In this document: positions 26,111-36,229 of the stretch, one piece after another
Layout: every line of letters begins with the position of its first letter
Numbering within the stretch: position 1 is the stretch's first letter
Origin: Pseudovibrio brasiliensis
Lineage (GTDB): Bacteria > Pseudomonadota > Alphaproteobacteria > Rhizobiales > Stappiaceae
Assembly: GCF_018282095.1 (NCBI RefSeq)
Contig: NZ_CP074126.1
Coordinates: 1,436,501 to 1,500,500, forward strand
Direction of reading: 5' to 3'
DNA: 64,000 bases
Notes under the pieces: generated by a model
Database searches by the model: none
Seen by the model: only the letters and a program-made list of their open reading frames with translations
What the model was told of the DNA's origin: nothing
Translations under genes and position numbers: made by a program

Positions 26111-27103
26111 TTAAGCGTTTGCCAGCTCGCGTGCTTTTGCAACTTCAGCAGTTGCTGCTTCTGCCAGCTCAAGAGCCTTCAAACCGTCGAAACCGTTTGG
26201 AGAGATCTCGGAGCCGCTGGTCAGTGCGTCAACAAAGGCAGTCAGCTCAATGCGGTAAGCTGCTTCATAGCGCTCCATGAAGAAGTCCATGAGAGGCTCA
26301 GCAGTGTAACCTTCGCCGTTTGCAACAGTCACGGTGGTGGTGCGCATGTTCTCAGCAGAGACCATGCCTTTAGAGCCGTGAACTTCCACGCGCTGGTCGT
26401 AGCCGTAGGTTGCGCGGCGGGAGTTGGTGATGGTGCAGATCTTGCCGCTTGCAGTCTTCAAAGTTGCAGTAGCCGTGTCTACGTCACCAGCTGCGCCGAT
26501 CTCTTCAGAAACGATCGCGCTGCCCATTGCATTCACTTCAACAACTTCTTCGCCAAGCAGGAAGCGAGCCATGTCAAAGTCATGGATCATCATGTCTTTG
26601 AACAGACCGCCAGAACGCTTCACGTAGTCAACTGGTGGCGGGGAAGGGTCACGAGAGGTGATCTGAACCATCTCAACGTCACCAATCACACCAGCTTCGA
26701 TCTGACGCTTCACTTCCGCGAAGTTCGGGTCAAAACGACGGTTGAAGCCAACCATCAGCTTTGCGCCGGTCTCTTCAACAACCTTCAGGCACTCACGAAC
26801 GCGGTCACCATCAAGATGGATTGGCTTTTCGCAGAAGATTGCCTTACCAGCACGTGCCGCCTGCTCAATCTGCTCAGCGTGCAGATCGGTTGGGGTCGCA
26901 ATGATCACAGCGTCAATCGCCGGATCATTCATGATGGCGTCCAGACCATCAACGCGTGCACCAGTCTGAGCTGCGATTTCTTTTGCAGCATCTTCAAACG
27001 GATCGTACACAGCCGCCAGTTTTGCATTTGCAAGCTGGCTCACAGCTTTTGCGTGGGTTTTGCCAATACGGCCAGCTCCCAACAGGCCAATTGAAACAGT
27101 CAT
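26111..27103 (-). CDS. iolG: myo-Inositol 2-dehydrogenase
   Basis: 330-residue Gfo/Idh/MocA oxidoreductase that oxidises myo-inositol to 2-keto-myo-inositol with NAD. Rossmann motif GAGRIG at residues 9-14 and the catalytic Lys93 in CEKPIH; SSRDP-like TSRDPSPPPVDYVKRSGGLF and MIHDFDMARFLLGEE follow the family. 189 bp separate it from iolB and hold a palindromic repeat, so it may be less tightly coupled than iolCDEB. Confidence 0.94.
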   Translation of the reverse strand: MTVSIGLLGAGRIGKTHAKAVSQLANAKLAAVYDPFEDAAKEIAAQTGARVDGLDAIMNDPAIDAVIIATPTDLHAEQIEQAARAGKAIFCEKPIHLDGDRVRECLKVVEETGAKLMVGFNRRFDPNFAEVKRQIEAGVIGDVEMVQITSRDPSPPPVDYVKRSGGLFKDMMIHDFDMARFLLGEEVVEVNAMGSAIVSEEIGAAGDVDTATATLKTASGKICTITNSRRATYGYDQRVEVHGSKGMVSAENMRTTTVTVANGEGYTAEPLMDFFMERYEAAYRIELTAFVDALTSGSEISPNGFDGLKALELAEAATAEVAKARELANA

Positions 27104-27131
27104 AGCTTATCTTTCACAACAGCGTTTATCA

Positions 27132-27279
27132 CGCGCATTCCCGAAAAGTGGAAACCGGTTTTCGGGTAAGAATTCGCGATTATTAGTGCGCACTCCAGCA
27201 GAGTTGCCTGGTGGGTCTCCCAAAAGAAGGCGCGTTTATTAAACGCATGCTCCCGCTTAAGAATTTACGGGAACATGCG
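27132..27279. repeat. Bipartite palindromic repeat, copy 2
   Basis: Hairpin A (27132-27178) has outer arms CGCGCATTC / GAATTCGCG and the same CCGAAAA...TTTTCGG interior as copy 1. Hairpin B (27244-27279) pairs CGCATGCTCCCG with CGGGAACATGCG, one mismatch. It fills most of the iolG-iolB gap. Confidence 0.82.
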
Positions 27280-27292
27280 CATATCAGGTGCC

Positions 27293-28117
27293 TCAGGCGT
27301 CCGCAGGCTTAGCGTCGCGCTGAGCAATCCAGTCATGGTCAGGGTGGTTCTGGAAGCGCCATTTGCGCATCGGGCCAGCCATCACATTCAGGTAATACAT
27401 CTCGTAGCCATAAGGCGAACCACACGGGTGGTGACCTTTAGGTACAAGCACAACATCCCCGCTGGACATCGCAATCGCCTCATCCAGCTCACCATCTTCA
27501 GTGAACACACGCTGGAAGCCGAAACCCTGCTCCGGGTTGAGACGGTGATAATACGTCTCTTCCAGATAGGTCATTTCCGGGAAGTTATCTTCGTCATGAC
27601 GATGCGGAGGATAAGAGGACCAGTTGCCCTGAGGGGTGTAGACCTCAGTCACCAGCAGGCTCTCTGCAAAGTCCTGATCTTCCATGGCGATTGGGTGGAT
27701 GTAGCGGGTGTTGGCACCAACACCGCGCTCAACGCTTGGAATGTCATCCGGGCCAATCACGCGGGCAGGGTAACTGCCATCCTTTGCAGGAGCAGTACAC
27801 ACAGCCAGTGTCAGCTTGGTAACAGCGGTTGCGCTCCACTCAGCTCCGGCAGGAACGTACACACACCATGGCTTGATGCGCTCAAACACGTTCTTACGCT
27901 CACCAAGGGTGCCAAAGTCCTGACCATCAGAGGTGATGGTCGCTTTGCCTTCCACGATAACCAGAATGGCTTCTTTGCCCTTCATCAGTTCCTTGGCGCT
28001 TGCGCCCGGCTCCAGATGATAAAGGCCAAAGCCAACGTAGCCCCAACCGGCGCTTTCAGGCGTGATGTCATGTACCTTGCCCTCTTTGCCACTAGGTTTT
28101 ACGAGAAGCTTGCTCAT
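27293..28117 (-). CDS. iolB: 5-Deoxy-glucuronate isomerase
   Basis: 274-residue cupin-fold enzyme converting 5-deoxy-glucuronate to 2-deoxy-5-keto-gluconate in inositol catabolism. Metal-binding cupin residues are likely in [19 protein letters not shown] and [20 protein letters not shown] (each contains the usual His/Glu set). Starts 4 bp inside the end of iolE (ATGA-type overlap), so translation is coupled. Confidence 0.94.
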   Translation of the reverse strand: MSKLLVKPSGKEGKVHDITPESAGWGYVGFGLYHLEPGASAKELMKGKEAILVIVEGKATITSDGQDFGTLGERKNVFERIKPWCVYVPAGAEWSATAVTKLTLAVCTAPAKDGSYPARVIGPDDIPSVERGVGANTRYIHPIAMEDQDFAESLLVTEVYTPQGNWSSYPPHRHDEDNFPEMTYLEETYYHRLNPEQGFGFQRVFTEDGELDEAIAMSSGDVVLVPKGHHPCGSPYGYEMYYLNVMAGPMRKWRFQNHPDHDWIAQRDAKPADA

Positions 28118-29022
28118 GCGACTACCTTCTTATCAAGACCAGCGCTTACAGCCATCTCGCGCAGTGCTTTCAGGCCCATGCTCTGGTAGGTGAACGGATT
28201 GCGCTGATCAGGATCCTGCTCTGCTTCAATCACCAGCCAGCCTTCATAGCCATGCTCAGCTGCAATCTTCAGCACAGGTTCAAAATCAACGCCGCCTTCT
28301 TTATCGCCAGGAACGGTGAACACACCGCGGCGCACGCCTTCCAGGAAGCTCAAGCGCTCGCCTTCAACCTGCTCACGGATGGTTGGACGAACGTTCTTCG
28401 CGTGCAGGTGGCGCACACGAGCCATATGCTTCTTGGCAACTTGGGCCGGGTCCGCACCACCAAACCATGCATGGCCAGTGTCCAGCAGCAGGTAGGTGTT
28501 CGGGCCGGTCACTTCCATAAAGCGATCGATCTCTTCACCGCTCTGTACCACAGTACCCATGTGGTGGTGGTAAACGAGAGAGATGCCTTGCTCAGCGCAG
28601 TAGGCAGCAACCGCTTCAACGTCAGCGCCAAACTTTGCCCACTGGTCATCAGCCAGCATAGGCTTGTCTGCGAGCGCGGTGTCATCAGCACCATGGATTG
28701 CGTTGGAGGTTTCGCAGGTGATGCAAACCTTACAGCCCATAGCTTTGAGCAGGTCGAGGTGAGGCTGGATCGCTTTCTTCTCGTCTTCAACGCTGTGTGC
28801 CAGAAGGTTCAGAGAATGCCAGCCAGAAACAAAGGCAAGACCGTGTGGTGCCAGTGCAGCTTTCAGCGCCTCTGGCTCGGTTGGCATCTTGTGGCCTTTT
28901 TCGATGCCGTCGAAGCCGATTTCACCGGCTTCTTTAAGGCACTGCTCCAGAGAAATGTGCGCACCGAGAGTACGGTCGTCGTCATTGCTCCATGCAATTG
29001 GGTTGGTTCCGTAACGGATCAT
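28114..29022 (-). CDS. iolE: Inosose dehydratase
   Basis: 302-residue TIM-barrel enzyme that dehydrates 2-keto-myo-inositol. Metal-site segments: [34 protein letters not shown] and [10 protein letters not shown]. Follows iolD by 5 bp and overlaps iolB by 4 bp. Confidence 0.95.
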   Translation of the reverse strand: MIRYGTNPIAWSNDDDRTLGAHISLEQCLKEAGEIGFDGIEKGHKMPTEPEALKAALAPHGLAFVSGWHSLNLLAHSVEDEKKAIQPHLDLLKAMGCKVCITCETSNAIHGADDTALADKPMLADDQWAKFGADVEAVAAYCAEQGISLVYHHHMGTVVQSGEEIDRFMEVTGPNTYLLLDTGHAWFGGADPAQVAKKHMARVRHLHAKNVRPTIREQVEGERLSFLEGVRRGVFTVPGDKEGGVDFEPVLKIAAEHGYEGWLVIEAEQDPDQRNPFTYQSMGLKALREMAVSAGLDKKVVA

Positions 29023-29027
29023 TGGCC

Positions 29028-30860
29028 TTAGTCCCCCAAACGCTGATTGGTCAGCGCGCTTTCGTAGCCCTTGCGAGCTTCATTTACTTCTTTTCTTTTT
29101 GATACTTCCGGCACAGCCACATCCCACCAGTGACCACCTTCCGGCATGGTTGGCAGCGGATCGGTATCGATCACAATGCAGTAGGACTTGGTGCTGGCTT
29201 TTGCGCGCTCAAGAGCTTTACCCAGCTCTTCAATGCTCTTAACGTGCTCAGAGGTTGCCCCCATTGCACCCGCATGTGCAGCAAAATCGATGTTGGATGG
29301 CTCAACGTGATACGCGTCATCCAGAAGGTTGTTGAAATTGTCACCACCGGTCGCCATCTGCAAACGGTTGATGCAGCCGTAACCGCGGTTGTCCAGCAGA
29401 ACCACGATGATCTTGTGACCCAGCATGACGGAGGTCGCCAGCTCGGAGTTCATCATCATGTAGCTGCCATCGCCAACCATGACGACCACTTCATTCTCAG
29501 GCTTAGCCATCTTCACGCCAAGACCACCGGCAATCTCGTAGCCCATGCAGGAGAAGCCGTATTCCAGATGGTAACCACCCGGCTTGTCGGTCTTCCAAAG
29601 CTTGTGCAGTTCGCCCGGCAGGCCACCTGCAGCACACACAACAGTGGTGTCTGCATTGGAAGCACGCTGAACGGCGCCGATCACCTGCGCATCAGTTGGT
29701 AGCTCATTGCCACCATCAGGTGCTGCAGTTGCGTTCTCAACAGCGGCGAGCCATGTCGCACGGTGAGACGCACCATCGGTTTCAGCTTTCCAGTTACCCA
29801 GGTTCTGGCTGAGAGCCTGAAGGCCAACACGCGCATCACACACCAGCGGAAGCGCGTTGTGCTTGCCACTGTCATAAGACGCTGCATTCAGCTGCAAGAT
29901 ACGACGATCCGGGTTTTTGAAGAGAGCCCAGGAGCCCGTGGTGAAGTCCTGCAGGCGGGTGCCCACAGCGATGATTAGATCAGCATCTTCCGCAATCGCA
30001 TTTGCAGCAGCAGAGCCGGTCACACCAATACTGCCCAGATTCAGCTCATGATCCCATGGCAGAGCTGACTTACCAGCCTGCGTTTCAGCAACTGCTACAT
30101 TGTGTGTCTCGGCAAAGCTCTTCAGATCATCTGTTGCCAGAGAATAGTGTACACCACCACCAGCAATGATCATTGGCTTTTTAGCAGCGCGGATAGCAGC
30201 AACCGCAGTTTCCAGCTCCAGTGCATCAGGTGCAGGGCGGCGGAAGTGCAGGGTGCGCTCTTCAAAGAAGCTCAGCGGCCAGTCAAACGCTTCTGCCTGC
30301 ACATCCTGACACATGGCCAGAGTTACAGGACCGCACTCAACCGGATCAGTCATAACCGCCATAGCGCGTGGCAGAGCAGTCAACAGCTGCTCAGGGCGCT
30401 GGATGCGGTCATAGTAACGGCTCACAGGACGGAAAGTGTCGTTTGCGCTGACAGTGCCATCCTGGAAATCTTCGATCTGCTGAAGCACTGGATCCGGCGC
30501 ACGGTTTGCAAACACATCACCTGGAAGCAGCAGAACCGGCAGGCGGTTTACGTGAGCCAGAGCCGCAGCAGTCACCATGTTGGTCGCACCTGGACCAATG
30601 GAAGTGGTCACCGCCATCGCACGGCGACGGTTGGACGCTTTGGCATAGGAAATCGCCGCGTGGGCCATGCCTTGCTCGTTGTGACCGCGATAGGTCGGCA
30701 GCGTGTCCTGAGCGTGATAAAGCGCTTCACCAAGACCCGCCACGTTACCGTGACCAAAAATAGCCCAGACCCCAGCAATAAAGCTGTCTCCCTCAGGCGT
30801 CTTCTGGGCTGCTAGATAGCGAACCAGAGCCTGTGCGGCTGTTAATCTGATCGTACTCAT
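29028..30860 (-). CDS. iolD: 3D-(3,5/4)-trihydroxycyclohexane-1,2-dione hydrolase
   Basis: 610-residue thiamine diphosphate enzyme that opens the inositol-derived ring to 5-deoxy-glucuronate. N-terminal pyrimidine-binding domain ([16 protein letters not shown]), central domain, C-terminal diphosphate-binding domain with [12 protein letters not shown] and [14 protein letters not shown]. Full length. Starts inside the iolC stop (4-bp overlap). Confidence 0.96.
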   Translation of the reverse strand: MSTIRLTAAQALVRYLAAQKTPEGDSFIAGVWAIFGHGNVAGLGEALYHAQDTLPTYRGHNEQGMAHAAISYAKASNRRRAMAVTTSIGPGATNMVTAAALAHVNRLPVLLLPGDVFANRAPDPVLQQIEDFQDGTVSANDTFRPVSRYYDRIQRPEQLLTALPRAMAVMTDPVECGPVTLAMCQDVQAEAFDWPLSFFEERTLHFRRPAPDALELETAVAAIRAAKKPMIIAGGGVHYSLATDDLKSFAETHNVAVAETQAGKSALPWDHELNLGSIGVTGSAAANAIAEDADLIIAVGTRLQDFTTGSWALFKNPDRRILQLNAASYDSGKHNALPLVCDARVGLQALSQNLGNWKAETDGASHRATWLAAVENATAAPDGGNELPTDAQVIGAVQRASNADTTVVCAAGGLPGELHKLWKTDKPGGYHLEYGFSCMGYEIAGGLGVKMAKPENEVVVMVGDGSYMMMNSELATSVMLGHKIIVVLLDNRGYGCINRLQMATGGDNFNNLLDDAYHVEPSNIDFAAHAGAMGATSEHVKSIEELGKALERAKASTKSYCIVIDTDPLPTMPEGGHWWDVAVPEVSKRKEVNEARKGYESALTNQRLGD

Positions 30861-32821
30861 GCAACTTCTTTCTTATCCGCTCGGGCCTGCTCCCAGACAG
30901 AACCGAGACCTTCAAATTTTGCAGCCATGTTCGCAATGGCCTCGCTGTCAGAAATGTTTCCGCCAAGCCACTTCTCAGCAGCTTCAGCAAAAATGGTGCG
31001 GCCTACAGCAAAACCTTTCACAAGGTCGTACTTGCCTGCAACCTTAAAGCTTGCGCTAAGCTCTTCAGCCGGTGCATCAAGGCCAAGAACAACAATACCG
31101 CGGCACCAAGGATCATTCTTTTTGATCGCGTCACAAGCTTTCTGCCAGCCTGCGTCGGTCTTCAACGGCTCCAGCTTCCACCAGTCAGGGTAAACACCCA
31201 GATCATAGAAGCGCTGAATGATGGTCGCGGTGGTGTCATCATCAACCGGTCCAACCTTGGACGGGATGACTTCCAGCAAAAATTCCAAATTATTTTCGCG
31301 GCACGCATGCGCAAGGCGAAGGATCGTCTCTTCCTGACGCGCTTTCATCTCAGTGCTGTCATCTGGATGGTAGAAGCACAGCACCTTGACCACATGCTCA
31401 ACCGGCCATTCTGCCAGCTGGCTGCCAAGGTCAGGACCAATCTCCAGCTCCAACGGACGGGAACCTGGCAATTCAACAGGGCGGCCAATCCAGAGACCGG
31501 AACCGGTTGCCTTGAATAGTGCTTCCTCACCAAGACGGCCATCACACAGAATACCGTAGTCGTCACCACCAGCACGAACTTGCTGAGCAGCTTTGAGGCA
31601 AAGCTCCTTGAACTCAGGGATCTTGTCTTCAGAAGCGCCAACTTTGGCGGCCATGTCTTCCAGCTGAGAGCGGTGGTCGAAGGCAAACACCTTCATGTTA
31701 GACCAGTCGCCCTTGCGGTTCGTCGCCCAGTGGATCTGTTCCAGCTTCTTGTCTTTGCGCAGAGCGTGCTCGGTAGAACCGTTCTCAAGGAACCACTGCA
31801 GCTCTTCCCAGCTTGGGTAAGCCGGTGCACAGCCGTGACGGGACACAGCAAACGCACCACATGCATTTGCATAGGTGAGGGTGGTTTCCCAGGTCTCGTC
31901 TTTCAGCCAGCCGCGCAGCAGGCCAGACATAAAGCCGTCACCCGCGCCAAGCACGTTGAACACTTCAATCGGGAAGCCTGGACCGGACTTGCCGTCATCA
32001 AGGCTCGCACCAATCTCGTCTTCAAACACCACAGCGCCCATTGGGCCACGCTTGCAAACAAGAGCAGCCTTGCTGACCTTGCGCACCGCGTTCAGTGCTT
32101 CAAGAGTATCGGTAGAACCGCCTGCGATATGGAACTCTTCTTCCGTACCTACAATCAGATCAAACAGGTGCAGGTGCTTTTGCAGCTCAGCAGTCACCTT
32201 CTCGGAAGCGATGAAGCGTTCTTCACCGTCACCGTGACCAGCAAGGCCCCATAGGTTCGGGCGGTAATCAATGTCCAGAGCCGTACGGGAGCCGTTCTCT
32301 TTCGCAAGACGCAGCGCTTTTAGAATAGCAGCTTCCGTGCGTGGATGCGAGAGGTGGGTACCGGTAACAGTCACACAGCCTGCTTGGGCAATAAACTCAG
32401 GATCAATATCATCTTCGCACAGCGCCATGTCGGCACAGTTTTCGCGATAGAAAATCAGCGGAAACTGCTCTTTGTCGCGAATGCCAAGAATAACAAGGGC
32501 GGTCAGGCGGTCCTTGTCAGTAACAAGACCATCAACGCAGACGCCTTCTTTCACCAGCTGCTCGCGGATGAAACGGCCCATGTGCTCATCCCCTACGCGG
32601 GAGATCAGGGCAGACTTCAGCCCGAGACGAGCTGTTCCGACTGACATATTGGTTGGTGAGCCGCCGACATACTTATTAAACGAAGACATGTCTTCAAGTC
32701 GGCTGCCAACCTGCGTTCCATACAGGTCGACCGATGACCGGCCGATTGTGATGACATCAAGTGATTTCAACGGATTCTCCCAATCAGGTACTAGCATTTC
32801 CTGAAAGATTACATATTCCAA
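30857..32821 (-). CDS. iolC: 5-Dehydro-2-deoxygluconokinase fused to a DUF2090 aldolase-like domain
   Basis: 654 residues. Residues about 20-345 form a PfkB sugar kinase (VGGSPTNMSVGTARLG at the substrate site, GAGDGF 292-297 with catalytic Asp295) that phosphorylates 2-deoxy-5-keto-gluconate. Residues about 360-650 form a DUF2090 domain (FAFDHRSQLEDMA), a TIM-barrel-like unit suspected to be the following aldolase. The fusion is common in proteobacteria and could explain the lack of iolJ. ATG 32797 is an alternative start. First gene of the iolCDEB run. Confidence 0.93.
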   Translation of the reverse strand: MEYVIFQEMLVPDWENPLKSLDVITIGRSSVDLYGTQVGSRLEDMSSFNKYVGGSPTNMSVGTARLGLKSALISRVGDEHMGRFIREQLVKEGVCVDGLVTDKDRLTALVILGIRDKEQFPLIFYRENCADMALCEDDIDPEFIAQAGCVTVTGTHLSHPRTEAAILKALRLAKENGSRTALDIDYRPNLWGLAGHGDGEERFIASEKVTAELQKHLHLFDLIVGTEEEFHIAGGSTDTLEALNAVRKVSKAALVCKRGPMGAVVFEDEIGASLDDGKSGPGFPIEVFNVLGAGDGFMSGLLRGWLKDETWETTLTYANACGAFAVSRHGCAPAYPSWEELQWFLENGSTEHALRKDKKLEQIHWATNRKGDWSNMKVFAFDHRSQLEDMAAKVGASEDKIPEFKELCLKAAQQVRAGGDDYGILCDGRLGEEALFKATGSGLWIGRPVELPGSRPLELEIGPDLGSQLAEWPVEHVVKVLCFYHPDDSTEMKARQEETILRLAHACRENNLEFLLEVIPSKVGPVDDDTTATIIQRFYDLGVYPDWWKLEPLKTDAGWQKACDAIKKNDPWCRGIVVLGLDAPAEELSASFKVAGKYDLVKGFAVGRTIFAEAAEKWLGGNISDSEAIANMAAKFEGLGSVWEQARADKKEVA

Positions 32822-32835
32822 AAATAATCACAAGT

Positions 32836-32880
32836 GGAATGTATGTTCAAAATAGAATGAGCTTCATTCCAAAATTTGGA
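32836..32880. promoter_or_regulatory. Palindromes upstream of iolC (candidate IolR sites)
   Basis: GGAA-N6-TTCA (32836-32849, one base off the rhizobial IolR consensus GGAA-N6-TTCC), the perfect palindrome GAATGA-gct-TCATTC (32855-32869) and TCCAAA-a-TTTGGA (32868-32880) are packed into 45 bp just upstream of iolC. Confidence 0.65.
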
Positions 32881-32938
32881 GAAGCTCTCTTCCATTTTCG
32901 ATGCCATGTGGGCTTCCCTTTGATTCCTTAGAGATACT

Positions 32939-33790
32939 CTAGGAGAGGGAGGTCCACTTTCGCGCATCGCCAACTGCAACAGCGATAGAAGTTGCAAGGC
33001 ACATGGTTGTGGAGAGTGAACGGAAAGCGCCGTGCTCTGCCTCATTTACCTCCAGAACGGTTGAAGAAACGCGGGCGATTGGAGACAGAACACTGTCCGT
33101 CAAAGACACCACCGCCACGCCGCGGCCAAAGGCCTTGCTGGCAAACTCAACCACCTCTGGAGAGTAGGGGCTGAAGGTCGCCACAAACAATGCATCGTTC
33201 TCATTGATGAACTGAACGCGCTCTTCCAAAATACCTCCCGTGTATTCCAAAAGATTGGTTCTGACGCCCATCTTGCCTAATGTATAGTGCAAGTAGCTAA
33301 CCACTGGGTATGCACGTCTAAGTCCCAATAAGTGTATGTTTTCTGCAGCTGACAGCGCTTCAATGGTGCGTTCCAGCGCCACCGTGTCCACCTGCCGCAG
33401 CAGATCGTCCAGCGACTGTTTGGAGCGTTCCACGAAGTTGCCCAGAATGCTGCCAGGGGTGTTTGTTCCGCTTTCACGGATCTTGGTCAGGCGCTCTGTA
33501 TACTCAGAGCTGCGGCCAACCAGTTGCCCCTGGAAGATCTGCTGCATCTGCGAGAAACCATCAAACCCCAGCGTCTGTGCAAAGCGTACAAGAGTAGACG
33601 GCTGCACGCCTGCAGCGCTGGCAATCTCTGCTGTTGTGCCAAGAGCGATTCTGTCCGGATTTGCCAATGCGTATCGTGCGCACTGCAAAAGTCTCTTCGG
33701 CATGCTCTCCGAAAGAGTACTTATTCTAGCCTTCAGGCTCTCGTAATCCGAGGGAATGTCTGGGCTAATTGCATCTAAATTCTGTGTCAT
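32939..33790 (-). CDS. iolR: RpiR family regulator of inositol catabolism (IolR type)
   Basis: 283-residue MurR/RpiR-type regulator. N-terminal HTH at about residues 45-85 (TTAEIASAAGVQPSTLVRFA) and a SIS phosphosugar-binding domain from about 120 (IHLLGLRRAYPVVSYLHYTL). It lies directly upstream of iolC on the same strand and divergent from the inositol importer. Likely ligand is a phosphorylated inositol intermediate, by analogy with rhizobial IolR. Confidence 0.85.
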   Translation of the reverse strand: MTQNLDAISPDIPSDYESLKARISTLSESMPKRLLQCARYALANPDRIALGTTAEIASAAGVQPSTLVRFAQTLGFDGFSQMQQIFQGQLVGRSSEYTERLTKIRESGTNTPGSILGNFVERSKQSLDDLLRQVDTVALERTIEALSAAENIHLLGLRRAYPVVSYLHYTLGKMGVRTNLLEYTGGILEERVQFINENDALFVATFSPYSPEVVEFASKAFGRGVAVVSLTDSVLSPIARVSSTVLEVNEAEHGAFRSLSTTMCLATSIAVAVGDARKWTSLS

Positions 33791-33843
33791 GAAAAAAATC
33801 TATTCCAAAACTTGAAAAACCGCAATGTACGTTCTATAAATTT

Positions 33844-33857
33844 GGAATGAATTTTCC
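33844..33857. promoter_or_regulatory. Exact GGAA-N6-TTCC site upstream of iolR and the importer
   Basis: GGAATGAATTTTCC matches GGAA-N6-TTCC exactly. TTCCAAAA at about 33801 and AATTTGGA near 33867 are further half-sites. The 341-bp region 33791-34131 lies between divergent iolR and ibpA, so it could control both; the rest of the region holds no other clear signal. Confidence 0.65.
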
Positions 33858-34131
33858 GAATTAGAAAAATTTGGATGAATTCTACGATTGTAGGGCCGGT
33901 AACACGCGCTCTGTCCATCTACCTTGTATCTTGCAGATCCAGCACGGATTTGCCGCAAACAGGCTTGCGTTGATATAAAAGGGGATGGGTGCTTTCGCCC
34001 GTGGGACGGCTGAGCACTACAATATATGCGGAGACGCATTCGAACTCTGGTGTTTATGGACGAGATACACACCGGACTTCTAGGGGAAACCCTGACTTAA
34101 AATTGGCATGCGCCAATCTTGGGAGGTTTAT

Positions 34132-35058
34132 ATGAAAAAGACTTTACGCGCGTTCGTAGCTGCTGCTGCGATCATGACTGCACCTGCTGTAATGGCTGCT
34201 GACATTATTGTTGTGAGCCACGGCCAGGCAAACGACCCATTCTGGTCTGTTGTTAAAAACGGTGTAGACAAAGCAGCAAAAGACAGCGGCGCTAACGTTT
34301 CTTACCGTGCTCCAGAAACTTTTGACATGGTGGCCATGAGCCAGCTTATCGATGCAGCCATCGTTCAGGAGCCGGACGGAATTGTTGTGTCCATTCCAGA
34401 TGGCGACGCGCTTGGTCCATCCATCACCAAAGCAGTGGAAGCTGGCATCCCTGTCATCTCCATGAACTCCGGTAGCGACGTGTCCGCAAGCTTCGGTACC
34501 TTGCTTCACGTAGGTCAGGACGAGTTTGACGCCGGTAAAGCAGCAGGCAAGAAGCTTGCTGACATGGGCGGCAAGGTCGGCATCTGCGTCAACCAGGAAG
34601 TGGGCAACGTTTCCCTCGACCTGCGTTGTGAAGGCTTTGCAGCTGGCTTCGGTGGCAACGTGACCGTTGTTCCAACCAACAACGATCCGGCAGAAGTAGA
34701 AGCTAAGATCAAGGCGACTCTGGAATCCAACGAAGACATCGACACCATCATGGGTCTTGGTGCTTCTCTCGTGGGTGAGCCAGCAGTAGCAGCGGTTGAA
34801 GCTGTAGGACGCACTGGTGAAGTAAATGTAGCAACCTTCGACATGTCCGCAGGCTTCCTGCAGGCAGTTGTTGACGGCAAAGCAGCATTTGCAATTGATC
34901 AGCAGCAGTTCCTGCAGGGCTACCTGCCAGTTATCTTCCTCGCTCTCAATGCAGAGTACGGACTTATTCCAGGTGGCAACGTTCCATCCGGTCCAAACCT
35001 GATCACTGCTGACAAAGCAGGACAGGTTGTTGAGCTGTCCGCTCAAGGCATCCGCTAA
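34132..35058 (+). CDS. Sugar (inositol-type) ABC transporter substrate-binding protein
   Basis: 308-residue periplasmic binding protein of the type 1 (ribose/galactose-like) fold. Signal peptide residues 1-22 ending AVMA. ATG 34132 follows GGGAGG; the earlier ATG at 34108 lacks one. By position next to iol genes it is an IbpA-like inositol binder; the ligand itself is not proven by sequence. First gene of a three-gene importer. Confidence 0.9.
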   Translation: MKKTLRAFVAAAAIMTAPAVMAADIIVVSHGQANDPFWSVVKNGVDKAAKDSGANVSYRAPETFDMVAMSQLIDAAIVQEPDGIVVSIPDGDALGPSITKAVEAGIPVISMNSGSDVSASFGTLLHVGQDEFDAGKAAGKKLADMGGKVGICVNQEVGNVSLDLRCEGFAAGFGGNVTVVPTNNDPAEVEAKIKATLESNEDIDTIMGLGASLVGEPAVAAVEAVGRTGEVNVATFDMSAGFLQAVVDGKAAFAIDQQQFLQGYLPVIFLALNAEYGLIPGGNVPSGPNLITADKAGQVVELSAQGIR

Positions 35059-35120
35059 GGAGCTTTGCTATGGGAGGGGTGCCCGCATCCCTCTCATCCA
35101 TGCAAACTGAGGGAAATAAA

Positions 35121-36227
35121 ATGTCCGATCTTGCTGTTGAGAGCGCGGACGAAAGAGTAAAAAAAATCTCGCTCATCTCCCGGCTCATGAAGCGTCCGGA
35201 ACTCGGCGCTATTGCTGGCCTTGCTCTCGTAACAATCTTCTTTCTTTTCACTGCTGACTCCAAGATGTTCACCCTTGCGGGGATCATGAACTTCATGACG
35301 CCTGCTGCCCAGCTCGGCATTCTGGCAATCGGAGCGGCACTTCTCATGATCGGCGGCGAGTTTGACCTCTCCGTGGGCTCCATGGTTGCGTTCACAGGGC
35401 TGATCTTCGGTGCGGCAATGGTCACCTTTGACCTGCCGTTGTTTGCAGCGATTATTGTCACCTTCATGGCGGCAGCTGCGATGGGTGCCCTCAACGGGCA
35501 GATCGTTATCCGCACAGGTCTGCCGTCCTTTATTGTAACGCTGGCGTTCCTCTTCATCCTGCGTGGACTGTCTCTGGTTGGCCTCAAGGCTGCAACCGGC
35601 GGCTCCACCCAGCTCCGCGGCATCCGTCAGGAGTTTGAAGGCTCGTGGTTGGCTGAGTTCTTCAGCGGCGAAGCGTTTACACCCCTGTTCTATTGGTTGG
35701 CGGAATCTGGCTGGATCGACACCTTTAAGTCCGGCAAACCAAAAGTCGACGGTGTCCCGGTTGATATCATTTGGTTCCTGCTGCTCGCTCTTGTGGCCAC
35801 CTGGGTGCTCCTGCGCTCCCGTTATGGCAGCTGGATCTTTGCAGCTGGCGGCGACAGCAACGCAGCAAGCAACTCCGGTGTGCCAGTGCGCAAGGTCAAG
35901 ATGTACCTGTTCATGTTCACCGCATGTTGTGCAGCTCTTGTTGCAATCCTCACTGTGATGGATGCCGGCTCAACGGATGCCCGTCGTGGCTTCCAGAAGG
36001 AGTTTGAAGCCATCATCGCAGCGGTGATTGGCGGCTGTCTGCTCACCGGTGGTTACGGTTCAGCGATTGGTGCGTTCTTCGGCTCCATCATCTTCGGTAT
36101 GGTGCTGATCGGCCTCAGCTACACCAACATCGATCAGGACTGGTATCTGGTCTTTCTCGGTTCCATGCTGCTGATTGCGGTGTTGTTTAACAACATGATC
36201 CGCAAGCGCGTCACAGGGGAGCGCTGA
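35121..36227 (+). CDS. Sugar (inositol-type) ABC transporter permease
   Basis: 368-residue inner-membrane permease of the RbsC/AraH (BPD_transp_2) family with about ten helices; motifs [12 protein letters not shown] and [15 protein letters not shown] are typical. A ~50-residue hydrophilic loop (about 175-225) separates helices mid-protein. ATG 35121 is preceded by GAGGG. The ATPase gene starts 2 bp after the stop. Confidence 0.92.
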   Translation: MSDLAVESADERVKKISLISRLMKRPELGAIAGLALVTIFFLFTADSKMFTLAGIMNFMTPAAQLGILAIGAALLMIGGEFDLSVGSMVAFTGLIFGAAMVTFDLPLFAAIIVTFMAAAAMGALNGQIVIRTGLPSFIVTLAFLFILRGLSLVGLKAATGGSTQLRGIRQEFEGSWLAEFFSGEAFTPLFYWLAESGWIDTFKSGKPKVDGVPVDIIWFLLLALVATWVLLRSRYGSWIFAAGGDSNAASNSGVPVRKVKMYLFMFTACCAALVAILTVMDAGSTDARRGFQKEFEAIIAAVIGGCLLTGGYGSAIGAFFGSIIFGMVLIGLSYTNIDQDWYLVFLGSMLLIAVLFNNMIRKRVTGER

Positions 36228-36229
36228 TC

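Noticed and set aside
26072-27094. 340-codon plus-strand frame opposite iolG
   Set aside because: Almost exact overlap with iolG, which carries the Rossmann and EKP motifs; the antisense product has no recognisable domain.
30102-30815. 237-codon plus-strand frame inside iolD
   Set aside because: Shadow of the thiamine enzyme on the other strand; no family features.
34144-35046. 300-codon minus-strand frame inside the binding-protein gene
   Set aside because: Cysteine- and histidine-rich shadow of a well-supported periplasmic binding protein.
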